Source of the DNA: Crinalium sp049646245
Lineage (GTDB): Bacteria > Cyanobacteriota > Cyanobacteriia > Cyanobacteriales > PCC-9333
Assembly: GCA_049646245.1 (NCBI GenBank)
Contig: JBARVL010000027.1
Location: forward strand, 124,001 to 188,000
DNA: 64,000 nt
Direction: 5' to 3'
Shown here one piece after another: positions 57,778-64,000 of the stretch (within the stretch, counting starts at the first letter, position 1; the number at the start of each line of letters is the position of its first letter). The notes under the pieces were generated by a model. It did not search any database and was not told the DNA's origin. It worked only from the letters and a program-made list of their open reading frames with translations. The position numbers were made by a program, and so were the translations under genes.

Positions 57778-59251
57778 CACATTATTGCTATACCTGTCCG
57801 CCGAAGGTTGGGACAAAGACCCAGAATGGGTTGAGCGCGATTCTCAAGGGCAGTTTTCAGATGGATCGGGCGGCTCTACGGATCGGGCGGCGAAAAGCCT
57901 GGGACGGGTTAACAAGGAATCCCAGTCAAAGATCATGGATTTGATGACTGGGGGGTACGCGGCAAAAATACAGGCAGGAGTAGCTAAGTCTCTATCTGAA
58001 GGGTTTGGACTACTAGCGGATGAAGTTGTAAAAGAGCAAGCTAAACTAAATAAGGACTTAGTTGCTCAACCTAACCTAGCAAGTGCCGCTAAGTTTTTGG
58101 GTAGTACCCTAGAAAAAAGCCTGCGCTCCGCGAAAAAAACCACAGAAGAACACCCAAGAATCGTTTCGACAGCCGTTGCGATCGCTTCATCCGTTCCTCT
58201 GGGGATTTTGGTTACGTTGTCATCTGGTATTACTAAAGCGGCAGGAGGAACTGGAGCCGTAGGCAGTCTAGGAATCGATCCCGCAGCGCTCCTAATTAAC
58301 GCAGCACAAGGTAATTTATCAGAAGGATTACTTGAGCTTGTAGGACTGGACACAAAGGAATCTGCAATTAGCGACTCACTTGATTCAATTCCTGATGACA
58401 AAAAACTACAAGAAGCCTTTGATTTAGCCGTTAGCTTGTTTCCTGTTCGAGTAATGGATGCGTTGAGCGAAGTTTCTCCGATACCAAAAGACTATGGCGA
58501 AAAAGCGAGAAATAAGGTTTACGCAGCCCTTCGCAGCCACGCCGCCAAAGATTCAAAGGATGTCAGTCACACCCTGTCGGATACGGATAGAGACAAAGAC
58601 GCTCAAGAATTTGTTAATGCCAATTCTTCCCTCCCCAAAGCACTAGCTGATCCACACGCTGAGGAGAGGGCAAAAGCAGCTAATCTTAGCACTCCTGAGT
58701 GGCTAGCACTAAGCTACTACACAGGCCCAGGGTACAAACCCATGAACCGCCTCTTGACAGATAATGACGACGTATATACCACTACTCCCTTAGTATTAAG
58801 GAAACAACAGGACGGTGGCAAGGAGGCTTACAAAGAAGCACTGGAAGCTGCTATTAACCTAGCCGATTCTGGCTTAAGCAGATTGCCGCGATACACTCCC
58901 CCGCTCAAGGACGGATTACCCGTAAGCTTGTATCGTGGAGCTAACTTGAGCGACGTGCAGCTACGAAACTACCAGCCAGGAAAAGCGATTGTAGATCCTA
59001 CTTTTATGAGTACCTCTAAGGAACTGGAAACCAGTTTTGCTGCCAAGTCGAATACTTTGATTACTATTCGTCCCAAGCTGAATAGTACTGTCGGTAGAGA
59101 TATCTCAGCTTTGTTCGACAACGAAGCTGAGAAAGAAGTCCTGTATCCACCAGGGACAAAGTTTATTGTCGCTTCCAAGCACAAGATAAAAACCTCTTAT
59201 TACGATAGCCCAGAAAAAGAGCAGTGGGTAGTTGAGCTAGTGGAATTGTAG
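57719..59251 (+). CDS. ADP-ribosyltransferase, probably virion-associated
   Basis: A 510-residue protein. N-terminus: a hydrophobic helix and PEWVERDSQGQFSDGSGG, the motif shared with 5091-6110 and 8505-9548. A long Ala/Lys-rich helical middle follows. The last 130 residues hold the arginine-type ADP-ribosyltransferase signature: LYRGANL (R near 405), FMSTS (near 430), and an E-x-E in AEKEVLYPPGTKF (near 471). T4 Alt and related phage enzymes enter with the DNA and modify host RNA polymerase; the shared N-terminal layout with tail-region proteins suggests the same route here. The target is unknown. Ends TAG beside a family remnant. Confidence 0.8.
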   Translation: MNYQIQAQATKIQIIKAQIDTLLLYLSAEGWDKDPEWVERDSQGQFSDGSGGSTDRAAKSLGRVNKESQSKIMDLMTGGYAAKIQAGVAKSLSEGFGLLADEVVKEQAKLNKDLVAQPNLASAAKFLGSTLEKSLRSAKKTTEEHPRIVSTAVAIASSVPLGILVTLSSGITKAAGGTGAVGSLGIDPAALLINAAQGNLSEGLLELVGLDTKESAISDSLDSIPDDKKLQEAFDLAVSLFPVRVMDALSEVSPIPKDYGEKARNKVYAALRSHAAKDSKDVSHTLSDTDRDKDAQEFVNANSSLPKALADPHAEERAKAANLSTPEWLALSYYTGPGYKPMNRLLTDNDDVYTTTPLVLRKQQDGGKEAYKEALEAAINLADSGLSRLPRYTPPLKDGLPVSLYRGANLSDVQLRNYQPGKAIVDPTFMSTSKELETSFAAKSNTLITIRPKLNSTVGRDISALFDNEAEKEVLYPPGTKFIVASKHKIKTSYYDSPEKEQWVVELVEL

Positions 59252-59325
59252 AAACAGGGAAAAAATCTGAAATAGCGGTACTTGGCTGCGATCGCATAGA
59301 TCACTTTATCCAAACAGGTAATTAG
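59252..59325 (+). pseudogene. CxAGH-family 3' remnant
   Basis: Frame encodes ETGKKSEIAVLGCDRIDHFI and QTGN before TAG, matching the family C-terminus. No N-terminal part. Confidence 0.6.
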
Positions 59326-59389
59326 AATTCAACCCAGGAAAGCTTTCCTGGGTTTTTTAATTTATAGCGTAGCCGCTGGATCGCTGGGA

Positions 59390-59733
59390 ATTCCTCCGAT
59401 ACGGACGTGGAAAACAATTGAAAAAAATGAAATAAAAGTATTTACGACAGGGGGTGAACTCTTCCTTTTGGATCATTGGTGTGAGCCGTATCAAACGCAA
59501 TACAGGAAATTAGCTGACAAGGCGCATGAATTAATCGACCCGAACGATTACACTAACTTCTTTGCGTGGGACGAAGATTTCAACGAAGGAGAATTTGAAG
59601 AGAAGGATCAAATTCTTTACGAGAAGGTGTGGTTAGCAACGCGATCGCCAACCCTGAAATTCTAGAGCTAAAACGGCAAATAGCCGAAGTAGCCTGCGCC
59701 AGAATAAATCACTATATTACGACAGGGGAATAA
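59390..59733 (+). pseudogene. CxAGH-family remnant, frameshifted
   Basis: ELFLLDHWCEPYQTQYRKLA matches the family centre (compare KLFILHNWDEPYCSQYA). The frame then shifts near 59640 to ILELKRQIAEVACARINHYI and TTGE. The CGT-x-x-C half is missing. Confidence 0.65.
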
Positions 59734-59814
59734 AATGAACCCAGGAAGCCCTTCCTGGGTTTTTTAATTTGTATAGTGTATCATTGAAATAGTTCAGTTG
59801 AGCAAGGTAATGCA

Positions 59815-60405
59815 ATGAGCGTTCGTCCTTTGAACATGGAAGCTTTCACTAGATTAAAGCGCATGGTGATGGCAGATCCGATCAACTTCGACATCGCTGC
59901 GATCGTTGAACAACACCAGTGCGGAACCGTTGCTTGCTTCGCGGGACACCTAGTAATTGACAAACTGGGTTCGGCAAAAGCTGCGGCTGATTTATATCGC
60001 GAAAACAATGACGAAAACCATGAATCAGAAGATGAGTCTTCGCCTGGTGGATGGGATGTAATAAGTAAGATTGCAGCATCTGAGCTAGGGCTTGAGTCAA
60101 GACGGGATGCCGAAAAGATATTCTATCTCCCTTACTGGGATGAGCCGTTTCAGCAGGACTACAAAATCAAAAGAGCTAAAACCGCCAATCTGTTGTTTAA
60201 ACACTTTGGCAACAAGTATGATCGTGTTTCAGAAAGACCTTTTTTTTCGGCAATTTCGGCAATTCCGACAATGTTCGCAAAAGCTACCGATGAGCAATTA
60301 ACACCAGCACAGCGGATAGCTAAAGAGCAGATCCTGCAACTAAAGCGGGAAATGGCTCAGATAGCCTGTGACAGGCTGGATCACTTTATCGAAACAGGTG
60401 ATTGA
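59815..60405 (+). CDS. CxAGH-family protein, array copy 3
   Basis: Starts MSVRPLNMEAFTRLKRMVMA. Has QCGTVACFAGHLVID, YWDEPFQQDY and IACDRLDHFIETG. TAGTGTATCATTGAA lies upstream and a terminator downstream. Full-length. Confidence 0.75.
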   Translation: MSVRPLNMEAFTRLKRMVMADPINFDIAAIVEQHQCGTVACFAGHLVIDKLGSAKAAADLYRENNDENHESEDESSPGGWDVISKIAASELGLESRRDAEKIFYLPYWDEPFQQDYKIKRAKTANLLFKHFGNKYDRVSERPFFSAISAIPTMFAKATDEQLTPAQRIAKEQILQLKREMAQIACDRLDHFIETGD

Positions 60406-60406
60406 T

Positions 60407-60446
60407 AAATAGGAAAAGCTCAGAGATTAACTCTCTGAGCTTTTTT
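60407..60446 (+). terminator. Terminator
   Basis: AAAAGCTCAGAGA / TCTCTGAGCTTTTTT. Confidence 0.8.
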
Positions 60447-60491
60447 AGTTAACTATAAATACTTTGTACAACCTAAGAACATGGTAGTGAA

Positions 60492-61700
60492 CTACTTACA
60501 CTGACCTGACAGTACAGTACAAGCTTCCTGTTCAGCAGAAAGCGCAGTCGTGGATTTCTTTCGTCCTCCTCGACTGCGACTTACATCTGGGCAACAGGCT
60601 TTATCCCCCGTTCCAGAGGTCAGAATTCGTAGCCCCTCATCTCTAATATTGATACTTGCGTTAATGTCTCTATCATGCTTGGTTTGACAATTCTCGCAAG
60701 TCCAGAATCTTATATCAAGAGGTAAACTCTCAACTTGATTAAGGCAGACATGACAGGTTTTTGAACTAGGGAAGAACCTATCGACTTCCTGGTAGATTTT
60801 TCCTTCTGCCTCTGCCTTGTACTTGAGCATAGTGCAAAACATTCCCCATCCAACTTGATGAATGGCTTTAGAAAGCTTTCGATTCTGCATCATGCCTTTT
60901 ACGTTTAAATTCTCCACACAAATAACTTGGTTTTCGTTAACTATCCTACGAGACAGCTTGTGTAAAAAATCTTCACGACAATTAGTTATTTTCCCATGAA
61001 CTCTAGCAACTTTATTTCTAGCCTTGGCTCGATTGATGGAGCCTTTCTGCTTTCTGGATAGTTGCTGTTGCTTAATTTTTAAATTCTTTTCATACTTATT
61101 AAATATTTTAGGGTTATCAATCTTAGAGCCATCGCTCGTCACAGCAAAGTGTTTCAGTCCGAGATCAATGCCTATAGCCTTACCTTCTGCGCTTGAAATA
61201 GGCTTGTCTTTCCCGTCATCAAACAAAATAGCTGCAAAGTATTGATCAGAGCAATTTTTAGATATGGTAACAGTCTTTATCTTTCCCTCAACGGGTCTGT
61301 GAATAACTGCGGATACATCTCCTATTTTGGGGATGGTTAGGCAGTTACTAACAACCTTAACGTTTTGAGGGTATTGGATTGACTGATTACCATGCTTTGA
61401 TTTGAATTTAGGGTATTTAGCTCTCTTCTCAAAGAAGTTGTTGAATGATACTCCCAAATTCAAGCAGACCTGCTGGAGGCACTGAGAATAGGTTGATGAT
61501 AACCACTCAAATTCCTTCTTCAATTGAGGAATTATCTTTTTAACTTCATACCCAGACAGTCCTTTCCCTGTCTCTTTGTATGTTTGATTCATCAAGTTTA
61601 GGCAGTAATTCCAAAGCCAGCGACAACTGCCAAAAGCTTGTGCTAATGACTGCTGTTGCTGGCTATTGGGGTACAACCTAACTTTGATGGCTTTTAGCAT
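60492..61700 (-). CDS. tnpB: TnpB (IS200/IS605 family RNA-guided nuclease), stand-alone
   Basis: A 402-residue TnpB of normal length. N-terminal KAIKVRLYPNSQQQQSLAQA and the GSCRWLWNYCLNL segment are family signatures. RuvC residues: Asp in GIDLGLKHFAV, Glu in VICVENLNVKGM, Asp in KHDRDINASINI. A zinc finger CHVCLNQV ... CENCQ lies between. All catalytic positions appear intact. No tnpA is nearby. The 3' coding end forms a CGCAGTCG / CGACTGCG hairpin, consistent with an omega-RNA region. Similar GTTWACTATAAATA sequences flank it on both sides (60448 and 61726). It lies between two array genes. Confidence 0.9.
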   Translation of the reverse strand: MLKAIKVRLYPNSQQQQSLAQAFGSCRWLWNYCLNLMNQTYKETGKGLSGYEVKKIIPQLKKEFEWLSSTYSQCLQQVCLNLGVSFNNFFEKRAKYPKFKSKHGNQSIQYPQNVKVVSNCLTIPKIGDVSAVIHRPVEGKIKTVTISKNCSDQYFAAILFDDGKDKPISSAEGKAIGIDLGLKHFAVTSDGSKIDNPKIFNKYEKNLKIKQQQLSRKQKGSINRAKARNKVARVHGKITNCREDFLHKLSRRIVNENQVICVENLNVKGMMQNRKLSKAIHQVGWGMFCTMLKYKAEAEGKIYQEVDRFFPSSKTCHVCLNQVESLPLDIRFWTCENCQTKHDRDINASINIRDEGLRILTSGTGDKACCPDVSRSRGGRKKSTTALSAEQEACTVLSGQCK

Positions 61701-61832
61701 ATTTTTAATAATTAGAGTGAATGTGGTTTACTATAAATAGTATAGCATGAGATTTAGCTATCTCATCGCGTATTTTTTCGCCTACTCCAGTGAGTCAGGC
61801 GTAAGTTTTTGTCGGATTAAACCAAAAACATA

Positions 61833-62366
61833 ATGCTAAATCGCGAACTGATCGAAGAAGTCAAGCAAACAATTGTCGCGGAATCGCTGAATTTCGACAT
61901 GGCAGAACCTTTCGCTATAACGCAGTGCGGTGCGGTTACTTGTCTTGCTGGACACATCAACTTAATCGTTCTAAAGAAAGCTCAGAAAGCAGGAGACATA
62001 ACCGTTGGGCATAGAAGTATCGAGGATATAGGAAAATGTCCCTGGATGGGAATAATCGCATTAGCCGCGATCGCGCTGGACATCGACAAAGAACTTGCCG
62101 AAAGGTTGTTCTATCTATCCAACTGGTGCAAACCGTTCCAGGAACGGTACATCGTTCGGATGGATGAAGTCGAAGCCCTTACTAAATCGCTTTTCGGAAA
62201 AGCCAAGGCTGATAAAGACTCGCTAGTGTTCTACAACAAAATTAACGAGGTGGAAGAAAACAATCCCGCAAAGTTCAAACTCAAGCAAGCCATCTTAAAC
62301 AAAAAACAGGAAATGGCTGAGATCGCTTGTGAGCGGTTAGACCATTTTGTAAAGACGGGTAGATAA
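61833..62366 (+). CDS. CxAGH-family protein, array copy 4
   Basis: Starts MLNRELIEEVKQTIVAESLN. QCGAVTCLAGHINLI, NWCKPFQERY, IACERLDHFVKTG. Intact. The promoter region is next to the TnpB left flank. Confidence 0.75.
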   Translation: MLNRELIEEVKQTIVAESLNFDMAEPFAITQCGAVTCLAGHINLIVLKKAQKAGDITVGHRSIEDIGKCPWMGIIALAAIALDIDKELAERLFYLSNWCKPFQERYIVRMDEVEALTKSLFGKAKADKDSLVFYNKINEVEENNPAKFKLKQAILNKKQEMAEIACERLDHFVKTGR

Positions 62367-62381
62367 AAACCACCATAAGCC

Positions 62382-62401
62382 AACGTGTTGATCGACACGT
62401 T
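62382..62401 (+). repeat. GATC-centred palindrome copy 8 (one base changed)
   Basis: AACGTGTTGATCGACACGTT with an extended stem TAAGCC / GGCTTA; terminator for array copy 4, next to the next promoter motif. Confidence 0.8.
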
Positions 62402-62471
62402 GGCTTATGGTGTATCATTAAGAAGTTATTAATTAACACGGCAAATGGAACCGAAACAGTCGAGGTACAAA

Positions 62472-62999
62472 ATGACGTTAAACATTGAGTTGCTTGAAAA
62501 AGTTAAAGCTCGGATCATGGCGGAACCGCTTGATTTCGACATCTTCGCAAGTATCGAGCAAGGATGCGGTACAGTCGCCTGTATCGCAGGTCACGCGGTT
62601 ATTCTTCATGCAGGCAGTGAGCAAAAGGCTTGGGACTTGTGTGAAGTTGAAGGTGAATTTAACTGGGGCTTTGTAGAAGATACAGCTATGGTAGCTTTGG
62701 GGCTAAACTCAACAGAAGCCGATAAGCTCTTTATTCTGCACAACTGGGACGAGCCTTATTGCAGCCAGTATGCACGTAGGAGGGGGACAGTTGATGAATT
62801 AATACATCGGTATTACAACCCCGATTCCACTGTTAGTGAAGTACAGTCATTTGTTGTTAAGCAAGCGATCGCCGGAGTCAATCCCCAGTGTCGCAAACCC
62901 CTAGATCAAGACACCATTGATGTCATTATCAAGCTTAAGCGGGAAATGGCAGAAGTAGTGTGTAAAAGAATAAATCACTTTATCGCAACACGCAAATAA
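62472..62999 (+). CDS. CxAGH-family protein, array copy 5
   Basis: Start at 62472 (MTLNIELLEKVKARIMAE) with GAGG six bases upstream. GCGTVACIAGHAVIL, NWDEPYCSQY and VVCKRINHFIATR. Intact. A short terminator (AAACCCC / GGGGTTTTTT) follows. Confidence 0.75.
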   Translation: MTLNIELLEKVKARIMAEPLDFDIFASIEQGCGTVACIAGHAVILHAGSEQKAWDLCEVEGEFNWGFVEDTAMVALGLNSTEADKLFILHNWDEPYCSQYARRRGTVDELIHRYYNPDSTVSEVQSFVVKQAIAGVNPQCRKPLDQDTIDVIIKLKREMAEVVCKRINHFIATRK

Positions 63000-63039
63000 A
63001 CCAAAACCCCAGAAGTTAATTTTGGGGTTTTTTAATGCC

Positions 63040-63059
63040 AACGTGTTGATCAACACGTT
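63040..63059. repeat. GATC-centred palindrome copy 9
   Basis: AACGTGTTGATCAACACGTT after an ordinary terminator and 8 bases before TAGTGTATCATTAA, so it lies just upstream of a promoter motif. Confidence 0.8.
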
Positions 63060-63100
63060 GGCGTGTAGTGTATCATTAAGAAGTTATTAGAAAGAATCTC

Positions 63101-63646
63101 ATGGCACTAAACCTAAAGCAATTCGATCAGTTGAAACAATGGATAACTGCATCCCCCATGCAGTTTGACGCAGAGGAAAGCATCGAATTAGTCGGCAACG
63201 GCAATATGATTACCAGCTTTGTTGGGTACATCGCCATTCAACAAGTAGGTGACGCTCAAAAAGCGTGGGAACTTTATGTCAAAAAAGATCCGAAACTAGG
63301 CACAAGTCAATGGGGCAAAGCTAAGGAAATCGCCATGACCTCGCTAGGTATCACAGACAGGAGACACTCAGATCTTCTGTTTTTCTTGGGACTGTGGTGC
63401 GACCCGTACTATGATGATTACTGCAATAGACGAGTTCAAATTGAAAATCTATTGCGTGATTACTTCTGGAGTATTGACCCTGTTTCCGGCAAAGAAATCA
63501 GGAAAGGGCTTGCAGAAGTGTTGTGGGGAGAAACCGAACTAAGCAGTGAACAAACTACCGCTAAAAACAAAATCTTGCGACTGAAGAAAGAAGTAGCGAA
63601 AATTGGGTGCGATCGCCTAGATCATTTCATCGCCAAGCAGCAATAA
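63101..63646 (+). CDS. CxAGH-family protein, array copy 6, motif lost
   Basis: Starts MALNLKQFDQLKQWITASPM. The position of CGT-x-x-C-x-AGH reads GNMITSFVGYIAIQ, so both Cys and the His are lost, while LWCDPYYDDY and IGCDRLDHFIA are kept. Either a diverged member with a changed function or the start of decay. Confidence 0.7.
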   Translation: MALNLKQFDQLKQWITASPMQFDAEESIELVGNGNMITSFVGYIAIQQVGDAQKAWELYVKKDPKLGTSQWGKAKEIAMTSLGITDRRHSDLLFFLGLWCDPYYDDYCNRRVQIENLLRDYFWSIDPVSGKEIRKGLAEVLWGETELSSEQTTAKNKILRLKKEVAKIGCDRLDHFIAKQQ

Positions 63647-63706
63647 CAACTACCGAGAACAACATGAGTACTTCAACCTTCTATTTCACAAGAAAAATTC
63701 TGGCGT

Positions 63707-63871
63707 ATGGGTAAAACATTACAATCACCAGCCACATTTTCTAGCATCAATGAAAGGCGAGAAACTTCTGGAGTTTTTGCGAGAACATCCGGCAATAATA
63801 GCGGACGAGCTACCGGAGAGCGCATTTATACGCATAAACGGGTTCCTACCTTAGATTTAGGCTACCTATAA
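63707..63871 (+). CDS. Possible small protein, 54 residues
   Basis: ATG 63707 opens MGKTLQSPATFSSINERRET and ends PTLDLGYL at TAA 63871, directly before a terminator (AAGCCCAGGA / TCCTGGGCTT). Another frame in the same span (63750-63854) codes 34 residues. No strong ribosome site. The 63647-63706 part holds only a 16-residue frame. Confidence 0.35.
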   Translation: MGKTLQSPATFSSINERRETSGVFARTSGNNSGRATGERIYTHKRVPTLDLGYL

Positions 63872-63955
63872 ACATAAGCCCAGGAATTGCATCCTGGGCT
63901 TATTTAATATTAATTTTATGGTGTATCATTAAAGTGTTGTATCGAAAGCGAAACA

Positions 63956-64000
63956 ATGTCTTTAAACATAGAATTGATTGAGTTAGTCAAAAAGAGTATC
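63956..64000 (+). CDS. CxAGH-family protein, array copy 7, cut by the window end
   Basis: MSLNIELIELVKKSI matches the N-terminal helix of the array members (compare MSLNIELIEQLKERLL). ATGGTGTATCATTAAA lies 25-40 bases upstream. Continues beyond the window. Confidence 0.75.
   Translation, partial: MSLNIELIELVKKSI

Noticed and set aside
59249..59665. Possible amber readthrough from the ADP-ribosyltransferase into downstream frames
   Set aside because: The downstream sequence is explained by remnants of the CxAGH family in another frame; several further TAG codons would also need suppression.
1..64000. Whole-genome recoding of TAG to an amino acid
   Set aside because: Many genes end in TAG directly before terminators or next genes (for example 14531, 18234, 25317, 27389, 60492), so TAG is still used as a stop.
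1..64000. CRISPR array
   Set aside because: No direct repeats with regular spacers were seen; the repeated palindromes and IS ends are widely scattered.

Overview
The window reads as part of a large cyanobacterial phage or phage-plasmid genome. The HIP1 octamer GCGATCGC and its core GCGATCGC-like variants recur throughout coding and intergenic DNA, which points to a HIP1-rich cyanobacterial host lineage. Phage hallmarks are spread over the window: a baseplate J-like protein (9545-10783), two paralogous zinc-binding baseplate-type proteins (12259-13344, 18234-19199), a lysozyme-like tail protein (19795-21228), a gpD-like hub fused to an M15 peptidase (21249-22730), a small terminase subunit (50193-51026), and an ADP-ribosyltransferase with features of a virion-carried protein (57719-59251). 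No replication, capsid, portal or large terminase gene is seen, so this is only a portion of the genome.

Layout. 0-5 kb: a DarB/Eco57I-like adenine methyltransferase and very small genes. 5-13 kb and 18-23 kb: tail and lysis genes, nearly all on the minus strand. 13-18 kb and 23-29 kb: small accessory genes with strong sigma70-type promoters of one conserved design, plus two homologous large structured RNAs (about 640 and 380 nt). 29-50 kb: a long minus-strand run of small genes, most with their own short promoter-like motif and their own hairpin terminator; it holds a nine-member F..WL family, two ArdA-like antirestriction proteins, and a MazG-like protein with its halves in swapped order. 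50-56 kb: small terminase, a third ArdA-like fragment, a ribbon-helix-helix protein, and relics of IS200/IS605-type ends. 56-64 kb: a plus-strand tandem array of one Cys-rich gene family in all stages of decay, interrupted by the ADP-ribosyltransferase gene and a lone TnpB.

The most striking observation is a tRNA-like gene at 29683-29753 whose anticodon is CUA, which would read the amber codon UAG. Two small genes (3052-3309 and 46674-46961) contain an in-frame TAG followed by sensible coding sequence, so they are candidate targets of amber suppression. Other genes still end in TAG next to terminators, so this would be programmed readthrough, not whole-genome recoding. Other systems-level features are an 18-20 bp GATC-centred palindrome in nine intergenic sites, about 40 copies of an AATGATATACTA-type motif near start codons in either orientation, and three ArdA-like proteins that with the methyltransferase suggest heavy investment against host restriction. 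All functional names rest on motif recognition by eye; no database search was run.
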